Below the pieces are notes generated by a model. That model made no database searches and had not been told where the DNA came from. It saw only the letters and a program-made list of their open reading frames with translations. Shown in pieces: positions 38,499 through 47,642 of a DNA stretch of 64,000 nt. Each line of letters opens with the position of its first letter. The first letter of the stretch is position 1. Source of the DNA: Ornithinibacillus gellani (GTDB lineage Bacteria; Bacillota; Bacilli; Bacillales; Amphibacillaceae); contig NZ_QTSZ01000041.1 in NCBI RefSeq assembly GCF_003730295.1, positions 205,317 through 269,316 of the forward strand, read 5' to 3'. The position numbers were made by a program, and so were the translations under genes.

Positions 38499-39653
38499 TT
38501 AAACATTCAATTTCACAATAATATCATTTATATTTTCTTCAATTTCATCCAAAGAAACTATATACCACTCTTGCGGATTTTCAATTTTACCATTTGCTGT
38601 TGGAACAGAGATTTGTAATTGCTTATCTGCAAATCTATGATGTATTACTGTTTCCAACTTTCGACCACTAAAGTTTTGAACTTCCCATGTCGCAACAATT
38701 TTCACAGGTGCATAAAGATAAGTGGCTTCATTTTCAGCATTACTAATACGTTCTTCTACACTCCCACTAGCAAAACCAATCTTATAAAGGTTTTGATACT
38801 TTGATATTTCAGGATTCGAGCTAAGTGATTTTACTACATAAATATAGCCAGTAGTCAGATATTCAGCAGCTCTTTCTTCAACAGTAGTTTCTCCCATAAC
38901 ATCACTCATTACTTCGGTTACCATTCTACCATGACGAGTGTTATCAAAGAGATTGGATGCAAATGACCTCAGTAAAATCCCTTTATTTTCAGTTCCATTT
39001 TCATAAATAAGATGTAGCTTTGCGTTACGATAACCATTTTTATCTATATAATAGTCACCCATTGATAGAACATATAGCAGAATCCCATTATCTATATAAA
39101 ATTTACCCGGTTTAATGTTTTTTTCAGTGTCAACAGGTATTATTTTACGAGTGCCATTTGCAATTTCTTTTTGAACAAGTTTAAATAGAGGTTCATATTG
39201 TTCAAAATGGCTAGCTCGTTTCCGAACACTGTATTTGTCAGCAGCATTAATTGTTCTCTTATATCTTGACAAATCAAGTAGTGAATCAACTTTGTCTTTT
39301 TTCTCAAAAAGTGTGTCATCATTAAGTATATCGTCAAGAGATTCAGGATTTTTTATCGGTTTTTCTAAAACTTTATTTTTACTATCAAACAAGTTTAGTT
39401 CATCTATCACAGCTAGCTTCTTTATCATTTCTGGCTTATCCCGATAGCCCTTTAGTCTAGAATATAATCTTCTTTCAGTCATATTACGAGATTTTTCGGG
39501 TTCTTTTCCATCGTGATTTTTTATCCAATCAATAATCTCTTGGAACTTTTCAAAATCCGGGTCAATTCGCTTCACTTCCTTTTTAGGAGATTCAGCTATT
39601 AGTTCATCAAAAATTGGATCCGAAAAAATATCATCAAGAGTACGCTTATCCAT
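38499..39653 (-). CDS. GIY-YIG nuclease family protein
   Basis: Putative nuclease of 384 residues. The C-terminal 130 residues carry the GIY-YIG fold of the T5orf172/MUG113 kind: GYIYVVKSLSSNPEI (GIY), NLYKIGFASGSVEERI (YIG plus the catalytic Arg), and LETVIHHRF containing the metal-binding Glu. The N-terminal 250 residues are charged and helical, without a recognised domain. The ATG lies within the last bases of the helicase gene (8-bp overlap), so the two are coupled. With the helicase and methyltransferase it probably supplies the cutting activity of a restriction-modification system. Confidence 0.85.
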   Translation of the reverse strand: MDKRTLDDIFSDPIFDELIAESPKKEVKRIDPDFEKFQEIIDWIKNHDGKEPEKSRNMTERRLYSRLKGYRDKPEMIKKLAVIDELNLFDSKNKVLEKPIKNPESLDDILNDDTLFEKKDKVDSLLDLSRYKRTINAADKYSVRKRASHFEQYEPLFKLVQKEIANGTRKIIPVDTEKNIKPGKFYIDNGILLYVLSMGDYYIDKNGYRNAKLHLIYENGTENKGILLRSFASNLFDNTRHGRMVTEVMSDVMGETTVEERAAEYLTTGYIYVVKSLSSNPEISKYQNLYKIGFASGSVEERISNAENEATYLYAPVKIVATWEVQNFSGRKLETVIHHRFADKQLQISVPTANGKIENPQEWYIVSLDEIEENINDIIVKLNV

Positions 39654-41571
39654 TCTGTCTCTCTCTCCTTAGTTGTTCTAAACGTAATAAAGCATACGCT
39701 AATCTTTGCTCGTATTGGTCTGAACTAGACTTATCTGGAATTCTTCCATTTTCATTTTTAAATTGGACAATTTGAGGATACAGCATAATTAATTCATCTT
39801 CAGAAAACGTAAATTTTATACCATCCATATAATCTTGGATAAATCGTAATGTTGGTGCATCTATTTCTTTTGAAATGACCTCATAAGCGCGTTGGAAAGG
39901 ATTCACTTCATCAATTAAATCAATAGCAATATTATCAATATTGATAAATTTATTAGCCATTTTTAGGATTTGATTTCCGCCAGTTCCTTCTTCACGCTCG
40001 GCAGATTGAATAACAGATTGTGCAACTAAGTGCTGGCGTACCTCCTCAGTCTCATCATTTGATAAATCAGGGTAGGTATTCATTATCACGCGAGGTATAA
40101 GTTGTTTATTAATTACTTTAGCCTCTACGCCAGCAGCAATAGCTTGCTGAATTTGACTATCTTGTAAAACAGTGGCTTTCAAATCATTCAAATCGTTTTC
40201 AATAATATCTTTTGAACGATTAGTACTTGGATCCTTTAACCCTTTGATAAAAATATCTGTTCCGTTTGATTTTTGATCATCATTATCCTTACGCTTAAAT
40301 TTAAAGTTTGGAGCCAATACAGATTCCATCAAAAGACTCGCAGTGATTGCCTTCATGACATTATTAACCGCAAACATGACCTCATCATCTTGAGCATCTG
40401 GTTGGGCAATTAAATTGGTAAATTGTGCATGAGTTTTATTTGAACTATCACGAGTCACGCGACCAATAATTTGCACAATTTCAGTTAAAGAATTACGATA
40501 TCCGATTGTTAAAGCATATTCTGCAAAAGGCCAGTCAAATCCCTCTTTTGCCATACCAAGTGCAATAATAATATCTAAGTCATCGAGTTTAGACATATTT
40601 CTGATATATTCTTGAACCTTTTCACGACCATCCTCATTAACTAAATCAGCAATTTTTAATACTCGTCCTGTTTCTTCAGTTACTAGCCAAAGTCCTGTAT
40701 TTTCATCAAATTTTGCTTCACCTAATTCTTCTAAAATACGATCAACTTCATCGTATTTATCTTTAGTTGATTCACCTGAATTAACATTTGGAATATGAAT
40801 AATTGTTTTCTTTGAAGTATCTAAAACCTCTGAAAGTGCATCTGTATAACGACCTCTATAGAAGCTATAGCCCATTGCGAAACTTTTTAAATACTTGTAA
40901 CCCTCAAGTTGTTCGTAATAAGTGTAAGTTACCTTATCAAACTTTTGCTCATCAGCTGGTTCAAGAATCGGGATTGAATCACCGCGAAAGTAAGATCCAG
41001 TCATAGCGACGATATGGGCAGAAGAATTACCCATAATATTACGCAATGCATTACCAAGGACAGAATTATCATCTTGTGATACATGATGAAATTCATCAAT
41101 GGCAAGTAAAACATTGTTAAAGTCCGATTCATTCAAATTTTCAAAAGCAAAACGTAATGTTGCATGAGTACACACCATGATATTATCTTCTGAGTCTGTA
41201 GAACGAATAAAATCAACAAACTGTGACACTTTACTTTTACTCGACCCACGATCCGTGAGATTATTTTTGGGATTAATAACCCAATCCGTAAAGAAGCCGA
41301 ATTTTGCTAACGCTGTGGTTTGAAAAGATTTTCCAATTGAACGTTCTGGAACCGCTATAATTACTTTTTTTATATCTTGATTTGTAAGCTTATCCAAAGC
41401 TACAAACATTAATGCGCGTGACTTACCTGAAGCAGGAGGAGCTTTAACTAATAGATATTGTGATGCACGTTTCTCATATACACGCGCCTGCATCTCGCGC
41501 ATACCTAATTCATTTATATTTTGGCTTTGTCCCGTACCACTATAATTAATTTCAAAAATGTTAGATGTCAT
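39646..41571 (-). CDS. DEAD/DEAH-box (ResIII-type) helicase
   Basis: Superfamily 2 helicase/translocase of 641 residues. Walker A is APPASGKS (Lys50), motif II is DEFH in LLAIDEFHHVS, motif III-like is MTGSYFRGD, and motif VI is IIGRVTRD. The C-terminal 200 residues are not recognised. It overlaps the methyltransferase stop by 4 bp and the GIY-YIG start by 8 bp, a tightly coupled trio. Such helicases drive DNA translocation in Type I/III-like restriction complexes. Confidence 0.9.
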   Translation of the reverse strand: MTSNIFEINYSGTGQSQNINELGMREMQARVYEKRASQYLLVKAPPASGKSRALMFVALDKLTNQDIKKVIIAVPERSIGKSFQTTALAKFGFFTDWVINPKNNLTDRGSSKSKVSQFVDFIRSTDSEDNIMVCTHATLRFAFENLNESDFNNVLLAIDEFHHVSQDDNSVLGNALRNIMGNSSAHIVAMTGSYFRGDSIPILEPADEQKFDKVTYTYYEQLEGYKYLKSFAMGYSFYRGRYTDALSEVLDTSKKTIIHIPNVNSGESTKDKYDEVDRILEELGEAKFDENTGLWLVTEETGRVLKIADLVNEDGREKVQEYIRNMSKLDDLDIIIALGMAKEGFDWPFAEYALTIGYRNSLTEIVQIIGRVTRDSSNKTHAQFTNLIAQPDAQDDEVMFAVNNVMKAITASLLMESVLAPNFKFKRKDNDDQKSNGTDIFIKGLKDPSTNRSKDIIENDLNDLKATVLQDSQIQQAIAAGVEAKVINKQLIPRVIMNTYPDLSNDETEEVRQHLVAQSVIQSAEREEGTGGNQILKMANKFINIDNIAIDLIDEVNPFQRAYEVISKEIDAPTLRFIQDYMDGIKFTFSEDELIMLYPQIVQFKNENGRIPDKSSSDQYEQRLAYALLRLEQLRRERQNG

Positions 41572-44330
41572 TTTTTATCCTCACTTACCATTTCTTGATA
41601 AAGTTTTAACAATACACTCAAACGTTCCTCATCAGATTTGAATGGTTCTTGCTTATAAGCACGCTCCACGATTCCATCAATTTTTTCGTGTGCTTCTCGT
41701 AATCTTGCGTTCATTGGTTTATTCGCCCCTCCATAAAGTTCAGCAATAGTACCTCCTTCTTCTTCACGGACATCCAGCATGTCTAATACGGCTTCTTCAA
41801 GGGTATTTTTGCGATTTGTTGAGAGCTTTGGAATTGGAAAAGTATTGTAAACCATCCCTGCAGAGTAACGATACCGTGTTTCCAATTTACCACCAACTGC
41901 CCGAAGCCAAATCATATGCATGCGAGACACTAAGATTCCAAGAAGCCATATTGGAGCGTCATAGATTGCTCTAGCACCCGCAGATGGCATTGTTTCCCTT
42001 CCAACAAACCCCATAGGGGTATAATCTCTATTTTCTGAAGAGGTATAAGGTACAATTAGAGTCTGTGCTGATGTCGGGTGTGTATCCCTAAACTTCCACG
42101 GCTTGTTTGCAAGATTATTTAAAGTCTTATCCTTAGCTTTGAGCCTTTTTTCTCGTACAATTTCCAAACGCTTTTGTACCAAAGGAATATCTTTTATAAC
42201 CTCATAATCTTCTTTACTTAAAAATAAAGCATATCTAATTTCTTCGTTAATATATTCATTACCGCCAATATACTTAACGAAATAATTTTTCAACTCTGGA
42301 TGTTCATTTAATGCCTGTTCATATTCATTTTTATCAAAGAGCAATCCTCCATAACTTCTATCATTATTTCCGTCTCTCATTTTTGGGAGATTTGATATAC
42401 TTTTGTTACTACTACTAATAATTATATTTTCTCCCTCAGTTAAATATGGGTTAATATTTACGGCCTTTTTTATAGTACCGTCATCAAAATAAAGAAACTT
42501 TTCTTCTAGTGAAACATTCCTCAGTCCAATAATAGCAACGGTAACTCCAGCATTGTTTTTAGCAGAATTAGACCATTTAAAGCTCGGATGTGCAAAATAT
42601 ATTTCTACATTTAATTTCCAAATTAGCGGCCAAAGCATCTCTATTTGATTCCCCTGATTAATTGAATTTGTGGTTACAAAAGCAAGCTTAGCCTTTGAAT
42701 CTTTAATGAATGAAGCCCCTTTGAAAAACCAACCTGAAATATAGTCTAACCTCTTGTAATTATTAGAAATTTCACCAAAAATACTTACTAAATCACTCTT
42801 TTGATTAGAATCTTGTTGACTTGAACCTATATACGGTGGATTACCCATAATATAAACTTCTTCATTCACTTCATGCGGGACAATCTCACGCCAATCTAAA
42901 CGTAAAGCATTACCGTGAACAATATTCCCCGATTCTTGGAGTGGAAGAATTCGTGGTTGATAATCTGCTAATGATTCAATCATTTCAACATTCATTTGAT
43001 GTTCAGCAATATAAAGAGAAAGTTTAGCCACCTCATGTGCGAAATCATCGACCTCAATGCCCGAAAATTGATTCAGTTTAATCTTAGATTGCTTGAGAAA
43101 TTCTCCTTGATAAACATTCTTTTCCTTTAAAGCGTCCTGGATTTCACGGATTTTAACAAGGATTTGAATTTCAAGTCTTCGTAGTTCTTTGTATGCAATA
43201 ATCAAAAAGTTACCAGATCCACAGGCGGGGTCTAAGAATTTAATTTCACTCATTCGCTCTAGCAAACTATTCAAGGCTTTAATAATGTTTCTTTGTTGTT
43301 CTCGTCTTTGTTTTTCAGTGATTTCACGTTCTAAATAATCATCTGCACGATCAGAAAGTCTTTGGTACTCAGCTTGAAGATTGTCCAAAAATAGGGGTTT
43401 AATTACTTTCATGATGTTTGTTACGCTAGTGTAGTGCATGCCTGAGACTTGGCGTTCTTCTTTGTTTGCAACAGTTTGAATCATTGCCCCCAAAATATCC
43501 GGATTGATTTCATTCCAGTTAAGCAATTCACCTGCTTCGATAAGTAGTTTTCGGGTTAAAGTGCTGAAATTTAAGTCATGATGCGGTTCTTTGAATAGTT
43601 TACCATTAACGTATGGGAATTTTCTTAACCATTCAGGGACATCTTGTCTTTGGCTTTCAGGCACATCTAAAATTAAAAATAACTCTTTGATGACTGAATT
43701 TAGATTGCTTCCATCGGTCTTAGTTCTTGTTTTAAGGACGTTAGTAAAAGAGCCCTTAGCTATAATTTCTGTATCTTCACAGAAGTATAAGAAAAGTGAA
43801 CGAATTAGAAAAAGGTTAAAAGATTTGCCGTCAGCTTCCTTTTTTGCAAGCTCTGTATTGATTTTAACCAATTCATCATAAAGTTTTGTGAAACGCTCAG
43901 CAGCTTTAATATCTGCTGGGTTTTCTTTTTGGTAATCTACTTTCTCAATCCCATTCCATGCAAGGAAAAACTCTGCATTAGTTGGTAAATCTTCAAAGTT
44001 AATGGCAAGTGAATCGTTTGTTTTTGTATCTTTTGCATAAAGCATTTCAAAATCAGTTGTGATAATATAGCGAGGCTTTTGATTTTGAGATACAATTTCC
44101 TGCTCTATTTCATCAATAGCTTGTAGTGGATTATTTTCAACTTTACGATAACGAACTTTATTTCGTATCAAAAAATCTCCTTCGCTCGATTTTGCACGTG
44201 TAATACTAGTTTTAGGAATATCAAAAAGCCCTAAAAACTCTTCAATAAATGTCTCTTCATTTAAATTTTCAACTAATTGTTTAACTCTATCTTCAATTTC
44301 TGTGATAGGTAATAAATATTTCTTTGACAT
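41568..44330 (-). CDS. MmeI-like class I SAM-dependent DNA methyltransferase
   Basis: DNA adenine methyltransferase of 920 residues with MmeI-family architecture. Order: N-terminal domain (1-150), helical linker (about 155-350, with RSLFLYFCEDTEI and VSGMHYTSVTNIMKVIKPLF), methyltransferase core with motif I DPACGSGNFL (from Asp367) and motif IV GNPPYIG (Asn497), then target-recognition and C-terminal domains ending in RYRYSAGMVYNTFPIP and a helical tail. True MmeI enzymes carry an N-terminal nuclease motif (E-x-K with upstream Asp); I do not see it, so this is likely methylation only, with the helicase and GIY-YIG protein doing restriction. Start: AAAGGA upstream of the ATG. Confidence 0.88.
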   Translation of the reverse strand: MSKKYLLPITEIEDRVKQLVENLNEETFIEEFLGLFDIPKTSITRAKSSEGDFLIRNKVRYRKVENNPLQAIDEIEQEIVSQNQKPRYIITTDFEMLYAKDTKTNDSLAINFEDLPTNAEFFLAWNGIEKVDYQKENPADIKAAERFTKLYDELVKINTELAKKEADGKSFNLFLIRSLFLYFCEDTEIIAKGSFTNVLKTRTKTDGSNLNSVIKELFLILDVPESQRQDVPEWLRKFPYVNGKLFKEPHHDLNFSTLTRKLLIEAGELLNWNEINPDILGAMIQTVANKEERQVSGMHYTSVTNIMKVIKPLFLDNLQAEYQRLSDRADDYLEREITEKQRREQQRNIIKALNSLLERMSEIKFLDPACGSGNFLIIAYKELRRLEIQILVKIREIQDALKEKNVYQGEFLKQSKIKLNQFSGIEVDDFAHEVAKLSLYIAEHQMNVEMIESLADYQPRILPLQESGNIVHGNALRLDWREIVPHEVNEEVYIMGNPPYIGSSQQDSNQKSDLVSIFGEISNNYKRLDYISGWFFKGASFIKDSKAKLAFVTTNSINQGNQIEMLWPLIWKLNVEIYFAHPSFKWSNSAKNNAGVTVAIIGLRNVSLEEKFLYFDDGTIKKAVNINPYLTEGENIIISSSNKSISNLPKMRDGNNDRSYGGLLFDKNEYEQALNEHPELKNYFVKYIGGNEYINEEIRYALFLSKEDYEVIKDIPLVQKRLEIVREKRLKAKDKTLNNLANKPWKFRDTHPTSAQTLIVPYTSSENRDYTPMGFVGRETMPSAGARAIYDAPIWLLGILVSRMHMIWLRAVGGKLETRYRYSAGMVYNTFPIPKLSTNRKNTLEEAVLDMLDVREEEGGTIAELYGGANKPMNARLREAHEKIDGIVERAYKQEPFKSDEERLSVLLKLYQEMVSEDKK

Positions 44331-44346
44331 ATGAATTTCAGTCCTT

Positions 44347-44628
44347 TTATTTAGTTAATATTGATCCAAGTGCTATCATATTATGTGTTTTACCGCCACC
44401 CATTGACTGAGAAAGCTTTACAACAACCATCGATCCTTTTCTGTGGAAACGTTTAAAGGCAGTATCCATTAATGCCTTCATTCCTTGGGTAGGGAAGTTT
44501 TCATCAAAAAATCTTCTTGGATCTATGTTGTTTTCTATTAAATCAGTCAAATCTAATACATTGTCTCTTTTTGTTTCATCAAACACACTTCCACGTGGTT
44601 TACAATACTCCAACAAAGTTTTCTCCAT
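44347..44628 (-). pseudogene. N-terminal fragment of a DUF499-like ATPase
   Basis: 93 codons encode what looks like the beginning of a DUF499 ATPase, including its Walker A motif in LSQSMGGGKTHNMIALGSIL, then stop at once. DUF499 proteins are normally about ten times longer and sit beside DNA methyltransferases. The frame keeps a good GGAGGG site, so the short peptide may be made, but it lacks the rest of the ATPase. It ends 16 bp before the methyltransferase gene and looks like the edge of a module replacement. Confidence 0.7.
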
Positions 44629-44672
44629 TTTCCCTCCATGAATTCAAAAAATAATGTAATTATAAATCTAGA

Positions 44673-44915
44673 CTATAAATCAATAATTCTAGCGACAATT
44701 TCAAGACGACGCTTACCACATACTTGCTTTACTGTCGTAGTAAACGACTTTTTCTTTAAAACTAGCGATTCATTATTGGCAACAATTGTTTCAATCATTT
44801 TAATCATTTCCTGTTCGTTAATAACCTTTTCCCAATACTGATCAATAACTGCATTGATTACAGATGAAACTTCCTTTTGATTTCTACAAAATGTATTAAT
44901 ATAGATCACCTTCAA
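44673..44915 (-). CDS. Small conserved protein (TIGR04540-like)
   Basis: 80 residues. The pattern QKEVSSVINAVIDQYWEKVI, then KKSFTTTVKQVCGKRRLEIV near the end, matches what I remember of TIGR04540, a small Firmicute family of unknown function. The start is uncertain: a TTG at 44915 lacks a good site, and AAGGTGAT inside codons 2-4 might serve an internal start. It lies upstream of the defence operon on the same strand. Confidence 0.55.
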   Translation of the reverse strand: MKVIYINTFCRNQKEVSSVINAVIDQYWEKVINEQEMIKMIETIVANNESLVLKKKSFTTTVKQVCGKRRLEIVARIIDL

Positions 44916-45232
44916 ATCATGTCTTGTATTTTTCTTATTATTTTTTAGTAAAATTCTTATTAAATTATATCCTTAATTAATTGTAAATAAAAGAATAGAT
45001 GTAAAATTACCTATGATTTCTTCCCTAATAAATAAAAGTTACATATAAGAAGGGAATTTCATACATATTTTCCCTCAGCACCACAGTTAAATAAACAAAG
45101 GGGGTACCATCCGTTTCACGCCCCACCCCTTTATATAAACCGTTGTTTATCCATTTGGATAGATAACGGTTTTTTGCGTTACAGAGACGACATGCGTGGT
45201 GAGAGGAGCGCACTATGAAAGGAGGAATGAAG
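44916..45232. other. Intergenic gap with an orphan terminator
   Basis: 317 bp between divergent genes. It is AT-rich at first (44930-45010), then holds a C-rich stretch (45100-45130) and a rightward terminator at 45138-45175 that closes no visible gene. A small RNA, or a leader attenuator for the gene at 45233, would explain it. No ORF is convincing. Confidence 0.4.
45138..45175 (+). terminator. Orphan intrinsic terminator or attenuator
   Basis: AACCGTT (45138-45144) pairs with AACGGTT (45165-45171), enclosing TATCC/GGATA (inner stem), and runs into TTTTTT. It stands about 60 bp before the gene at 45233. Confidence 0.75.
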
Positions 45233-45436
45233 ATGAACAACTCATTGGTCAAGATTCTAATTGAAGCTAAGAAGCTAAACAAATGGATCCCTGCAAAGTT
45301 CCTAGTAAAGTATGACATTCAGAAGATTAATCTATCAGAACTTGAGGATGATGGACTCATTCTGACTATGAAAAATAAGTCAGATGAATTGGTATTGAAG
45401 TTAACACTCAAGGGTTATCACCACTTCAATAAATAA
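45233..45436 (+). CDS. Small hypothetical protein
   Basis: 67 residues from the ATG at 45233, placed 6 bases after GGAGGA; in-frame ATGs at 45215 and 45227 precede or abut that site. The sequence (VKILIEAKKLNKWIPAKFLV) is charged with a winged-helix-like end (LKLTLKGYHHFNK), no family recognised. It opens a run of small mobile-element-style genes. Confidence 0.65.
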   Translation: MNNSLVKILIEAKKLNKWIPAKFLVKYDIQKINLSELEDDGLILTMKNKSDELVLKLTLKGYHHFNK

Positions 45437-45473
45437 TTAGGATTATCCAATAACATTTAGGAGGAACTTTATT

Positions 45474-45968
45474 ATGCGGAAGAACTTATGGCTGAATCAT
45501 GAATTGATTAATGGGAAAGGAGTTTCTATCCCAGAGATTAAAACAATCTATCAATCGTTATTAAATGAAAATGAAAGAATTAATGATGAGATAGTTGATT
45601 CCATTGAATGCAATGACTACGTCAGACTATCTCATTTACTAGTTAGTAGAAATAAGATCCAAACAGCGCTAAAGGAAGTCGAGGCATTACATGAAGACGA
45701 TTTGAAAACTTATGTTTCTACTAAAGAGCGAGTTTCTTATGCACTAACAAATGCTGCTGAATCACTGGAATCAAAAGGAGAAGATGTACTATTAAACGTT
45801 ATTAAGAGCTTAGAAAAAATGAATCAATCTACACATAGCTTGGTAACTAAGTCATTAGACTTCTCATCAAAAGCATTCAGTACAGGTAATCAATTAAATC
45901 ATAAAGCTGGAAAGTTTCTTGTGAAGAAGACGTCACAAGGAATATCTAAACTTGCAAAATGCAATTAA
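45474..45968 (+). CDS. Hypothetical helical protein
   Basis: 164 residues, no family recognised. It is almost wholly helical with coiled-coil-like segments (LLNENERINDEIVDSIE; KSLEKMNQSTHSLVTKSLDF) and a basic end. TAGGAGGAAC lies upstream of the ATG. It follows the gene at 45233 by 37 bp and its end overlaps the leader of the next gene, suggesting one transcript. Confidence 0.75.
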   Translation: MRKNLWLNHELINGKGVSIPEIKTIYQSLLNENERINDEIVDSIECNDYVRLSHLLVSRNKIQTALKEVEALHEDDLKTYVSTKERVSYALTNAAESLESKGEDVLLNVIKSLEKMNQSTHSLVTKSLDFSSKAFSTGNQLNHKAGKFLVKKTSQGISKLAKCN

Positions 45969-46006
45969 TAAAAAATCTTAATCTATTGAAAGGAGGTGAG
46001 AAACAT

Positions 46007-46768
46007 ATGAAATCAGGTATGCAATCCCCAAGAGACAATATAGTACCGTTCTCTAATAATGAATCTGAAATAGTTTCACTACCTAATATTGTCGTATCGA
46101 CTATTGAATCAAAACGACGTGTAGAGGAACTACAAACGTTTGTTGAAGAGGTTATGGTGAAAGGTATTGATTATGGTTTAGTAGATGGATTTTCAAAGCC
46201 CTCATTACTTAAACCAGGTGCTGAGAAACTATGCGATGTATTTGGGTTCTCGAAAACAGCAGATGTCGTCAATCGTATCGAACAATGGGAATCAGGAATC
46301 TTTGCATATGAGGTGAAGATGACGCTTATACGCAAAGACAATGGACTCGTTGAAGCTGAAGGCCTGGGTTCATGCAATAGCAAGGAATCTTCTTTTCAGC
46401 AACAAGATCCTTACACAATTGTCAACACCGTATTGAAGATGGCAAAAAAGCGAGCGTTGATTGATGCAGTTCTATCTGCAACACGTTCAAGTGGTATTTT
46501 CACTCAGGACATTGAAGATTTTCCACAAGCAAAAACTAAGGCAAGTAAAGGAGGTGGTGAACAAGTAACAAGAGCCCAACAACAAAAGATCTTCCGTATC
46601 GTCAACGAAATGGACATGCCTACATATGTTGCAAAGGAATTGATGAAGATGACTTTTGGTGTTGAGCGTAGTACACAGCTAACCAAGAAACAGGCATCAG
46701 ACTTTATCCAGGATTTACTGGTACTGAAGGAGGTCAGGACGATGGATGAACAAAACCATACTGATTGA
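46007..46768 (+). CDS. Conserved mobile-element protein, possible DNA metabolism role
   Basis: 253 residues from the ATG at 46007, preceded by a strong AAAGGAGGTGAG; the longer frame upstream lacks a site. The central part (LLKPGAEKLCDVFGFSKTAD, then KMAKKRALIDAVLSATRSSG) is a pattern seen in proteins of Firmicute plasmids, phages and integrative elements, sometimes near recombination genes. The C-terminal 60 residues (RAQQQKIFRIVNEMDMPTYV, TKKQASDFIQDLL) look like a small helical module found at the end of phage recombination proteins. Function is not established. It precedes the radC-like gene and ends inside a terminator. Confidence 0.7.
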   Translation: MKSGMQSPRDNIVPFSNNESEIVSLPNIVVSTIESKRRVEELQTFVEEVMVKGIDYGLVDGFSKPSLLKPGAEKLCDVFGFSKTADVVNRIEQWESGIFAYEVKMTLIRKDNGLVEAEGLGSCNSKESSFQQQDPYTIVNTVLKMAKKRALIDAVLSATRSSGIFTQDIEDFPQAKTKASKGGGEQVTRAQQQKIFRIVNEMDMPTYVAKELMKMTFGVERSTQLTKKQASDFIQDLLVLKEVRTMDEQNHTD

Positions 46769-46806
46769 AAGCACATGGATTGCTATAGCGGTCGATGTGC
46801 TTTTTT
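46768..46806 (+). terminator. Terminator after the 46007 gene
   Basis: AAAGCACAT (46768-46776) and ATGTGCTTT (46795-46803) pair and run into TTTTTT; the first arm starts at the stop codon. Confidence 0.75.
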
Positions 46807-46900
46807 AATGCACAAAAATAGATGAGCTCATCGGCATATGAACTCATCTAAAAATATCACTCAACAACAGTATATTGCAGATCAGGTATTAACTCAATCG

Positions 46901-46930
46901 GGAGGGACGCTCATCGTCTCTCCTTTTTTA
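46901..46930 (+). terminator. Hairpin with T-run upstream of the radC-like gene
   Basis: GGAGGGACG (46901-46909) and CGTCTCTCC (46915-46923) pair with one G-U, followed by TTTTTT. It lies about 33 bp before the radC-like start and may act as an attenuator. Confidence 0.65.
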
Positions 46931-46962
46931 TTTCAATCAAACAAATAATGGAGGAATTTATA

Positions 46963-47415
46963 ATGAACAATTCAATCGATAAAATCACTTTTAGAAATCT
47001 ATTAGCAACAACAACTCGTGAAAAGGAAGATAGTTATGTAGTGAATGAACTATTCACCCGCTACCCATCTATTCAGGAATTATTAGCTGTAACCGAGGAT
47101 GAGTTGCTACAAATCAAGGGAATCGGAAAAATAAAAGCAAAACAAATCATTGCTGCTTTACAACTTGCTCGCATGAACCCATGTCCAGTTGAACAACGAT
47201 TTACAATTCGTTCGCCCCAAGATGCTTATGATTACCTTAAGGATATGCAATATTTAAATCAGGAGCATTTTGTAGTTCTTGGTTTAAATACTAAAAACCA
47301 AATTGTCTTTCGTGAAACAGTATTTGTCGGCTCACTTAACGCTAGTATCGTACATCCACGTGAGGTGTTTAATCATTTAGTCCGACGGAGCTGTGCCAGT
47401 GCAATTGTTGCCCAT
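46963..47415 (+). pseudogene. radC: RadC-like JAB-domain protein, cut at the catalytic motif
   Basis: Start at the ATG 46963, 8 bases after GGAGG. The first 150 codons encode a RadC-like protein: a helix-hairpin-helix (LLQIKGIGKIKAKQIIAALQ) and the JAB domain up to CASAIVAH. RadC proteins continue HNHPSGDP, the metal-binding motif, but here the frame turns to unrelated codons after about 47415 and stops at 47526. The form is the shorter mobile-element RadC rather than the chromosomal housekeeping type. The missing 3' part is not found elsewhere in the window. Insertion of a Tn554-like element, whose relatives target radC, or a local rearrangement are the explanations. Confidence 0.8.
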
Positions 47416-47434
47416 ATAGGTATGAAAAATCAAT

Positions 47435-47501
47435 GGCGAAATTATAATTTATTGTACCCACAATGTTATATTAATTTCGCCTTTTTTCTAATGGCGAAAT
47501 T
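47435..47501. repeat. Three copies of GGCGAAATT at the radC break
   Basis: GGCGAAATT occurs at 47435-47443 and 47493-47501, and inverted at 47473-47481. The first two arms close a long imperfect hairpin (47435-47481) with an ACCC loop, followed by six Ts. The right end of the window has GGCGACAGTTATA on the opposite strand (63976-63991), similar in its first bases. These may be recombinase-binding repeats of a transposon end, or just a terminator. Confidence 0.5.
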
Positions 47502-47642
47502 GAGTTTGAAAGTGGGCTGGAGATAGTGAAATAAGTTAACTTCTTGAAGAGAAAAATGATGAGAACATTATGTTTGAGTTAATTATTGTCCTATACTAGA
47601 TAAAGAGATTTCATTTTTCTAATTAAATCAGGAGGGACTTAA

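Noticed and set aside
47416..47526. C-terminus of the radC-like ORF as a real domain
   Set aside because: Codons after 47415 spell no RadC motif and run through a long hairpin and T-run; they are junction sequence.
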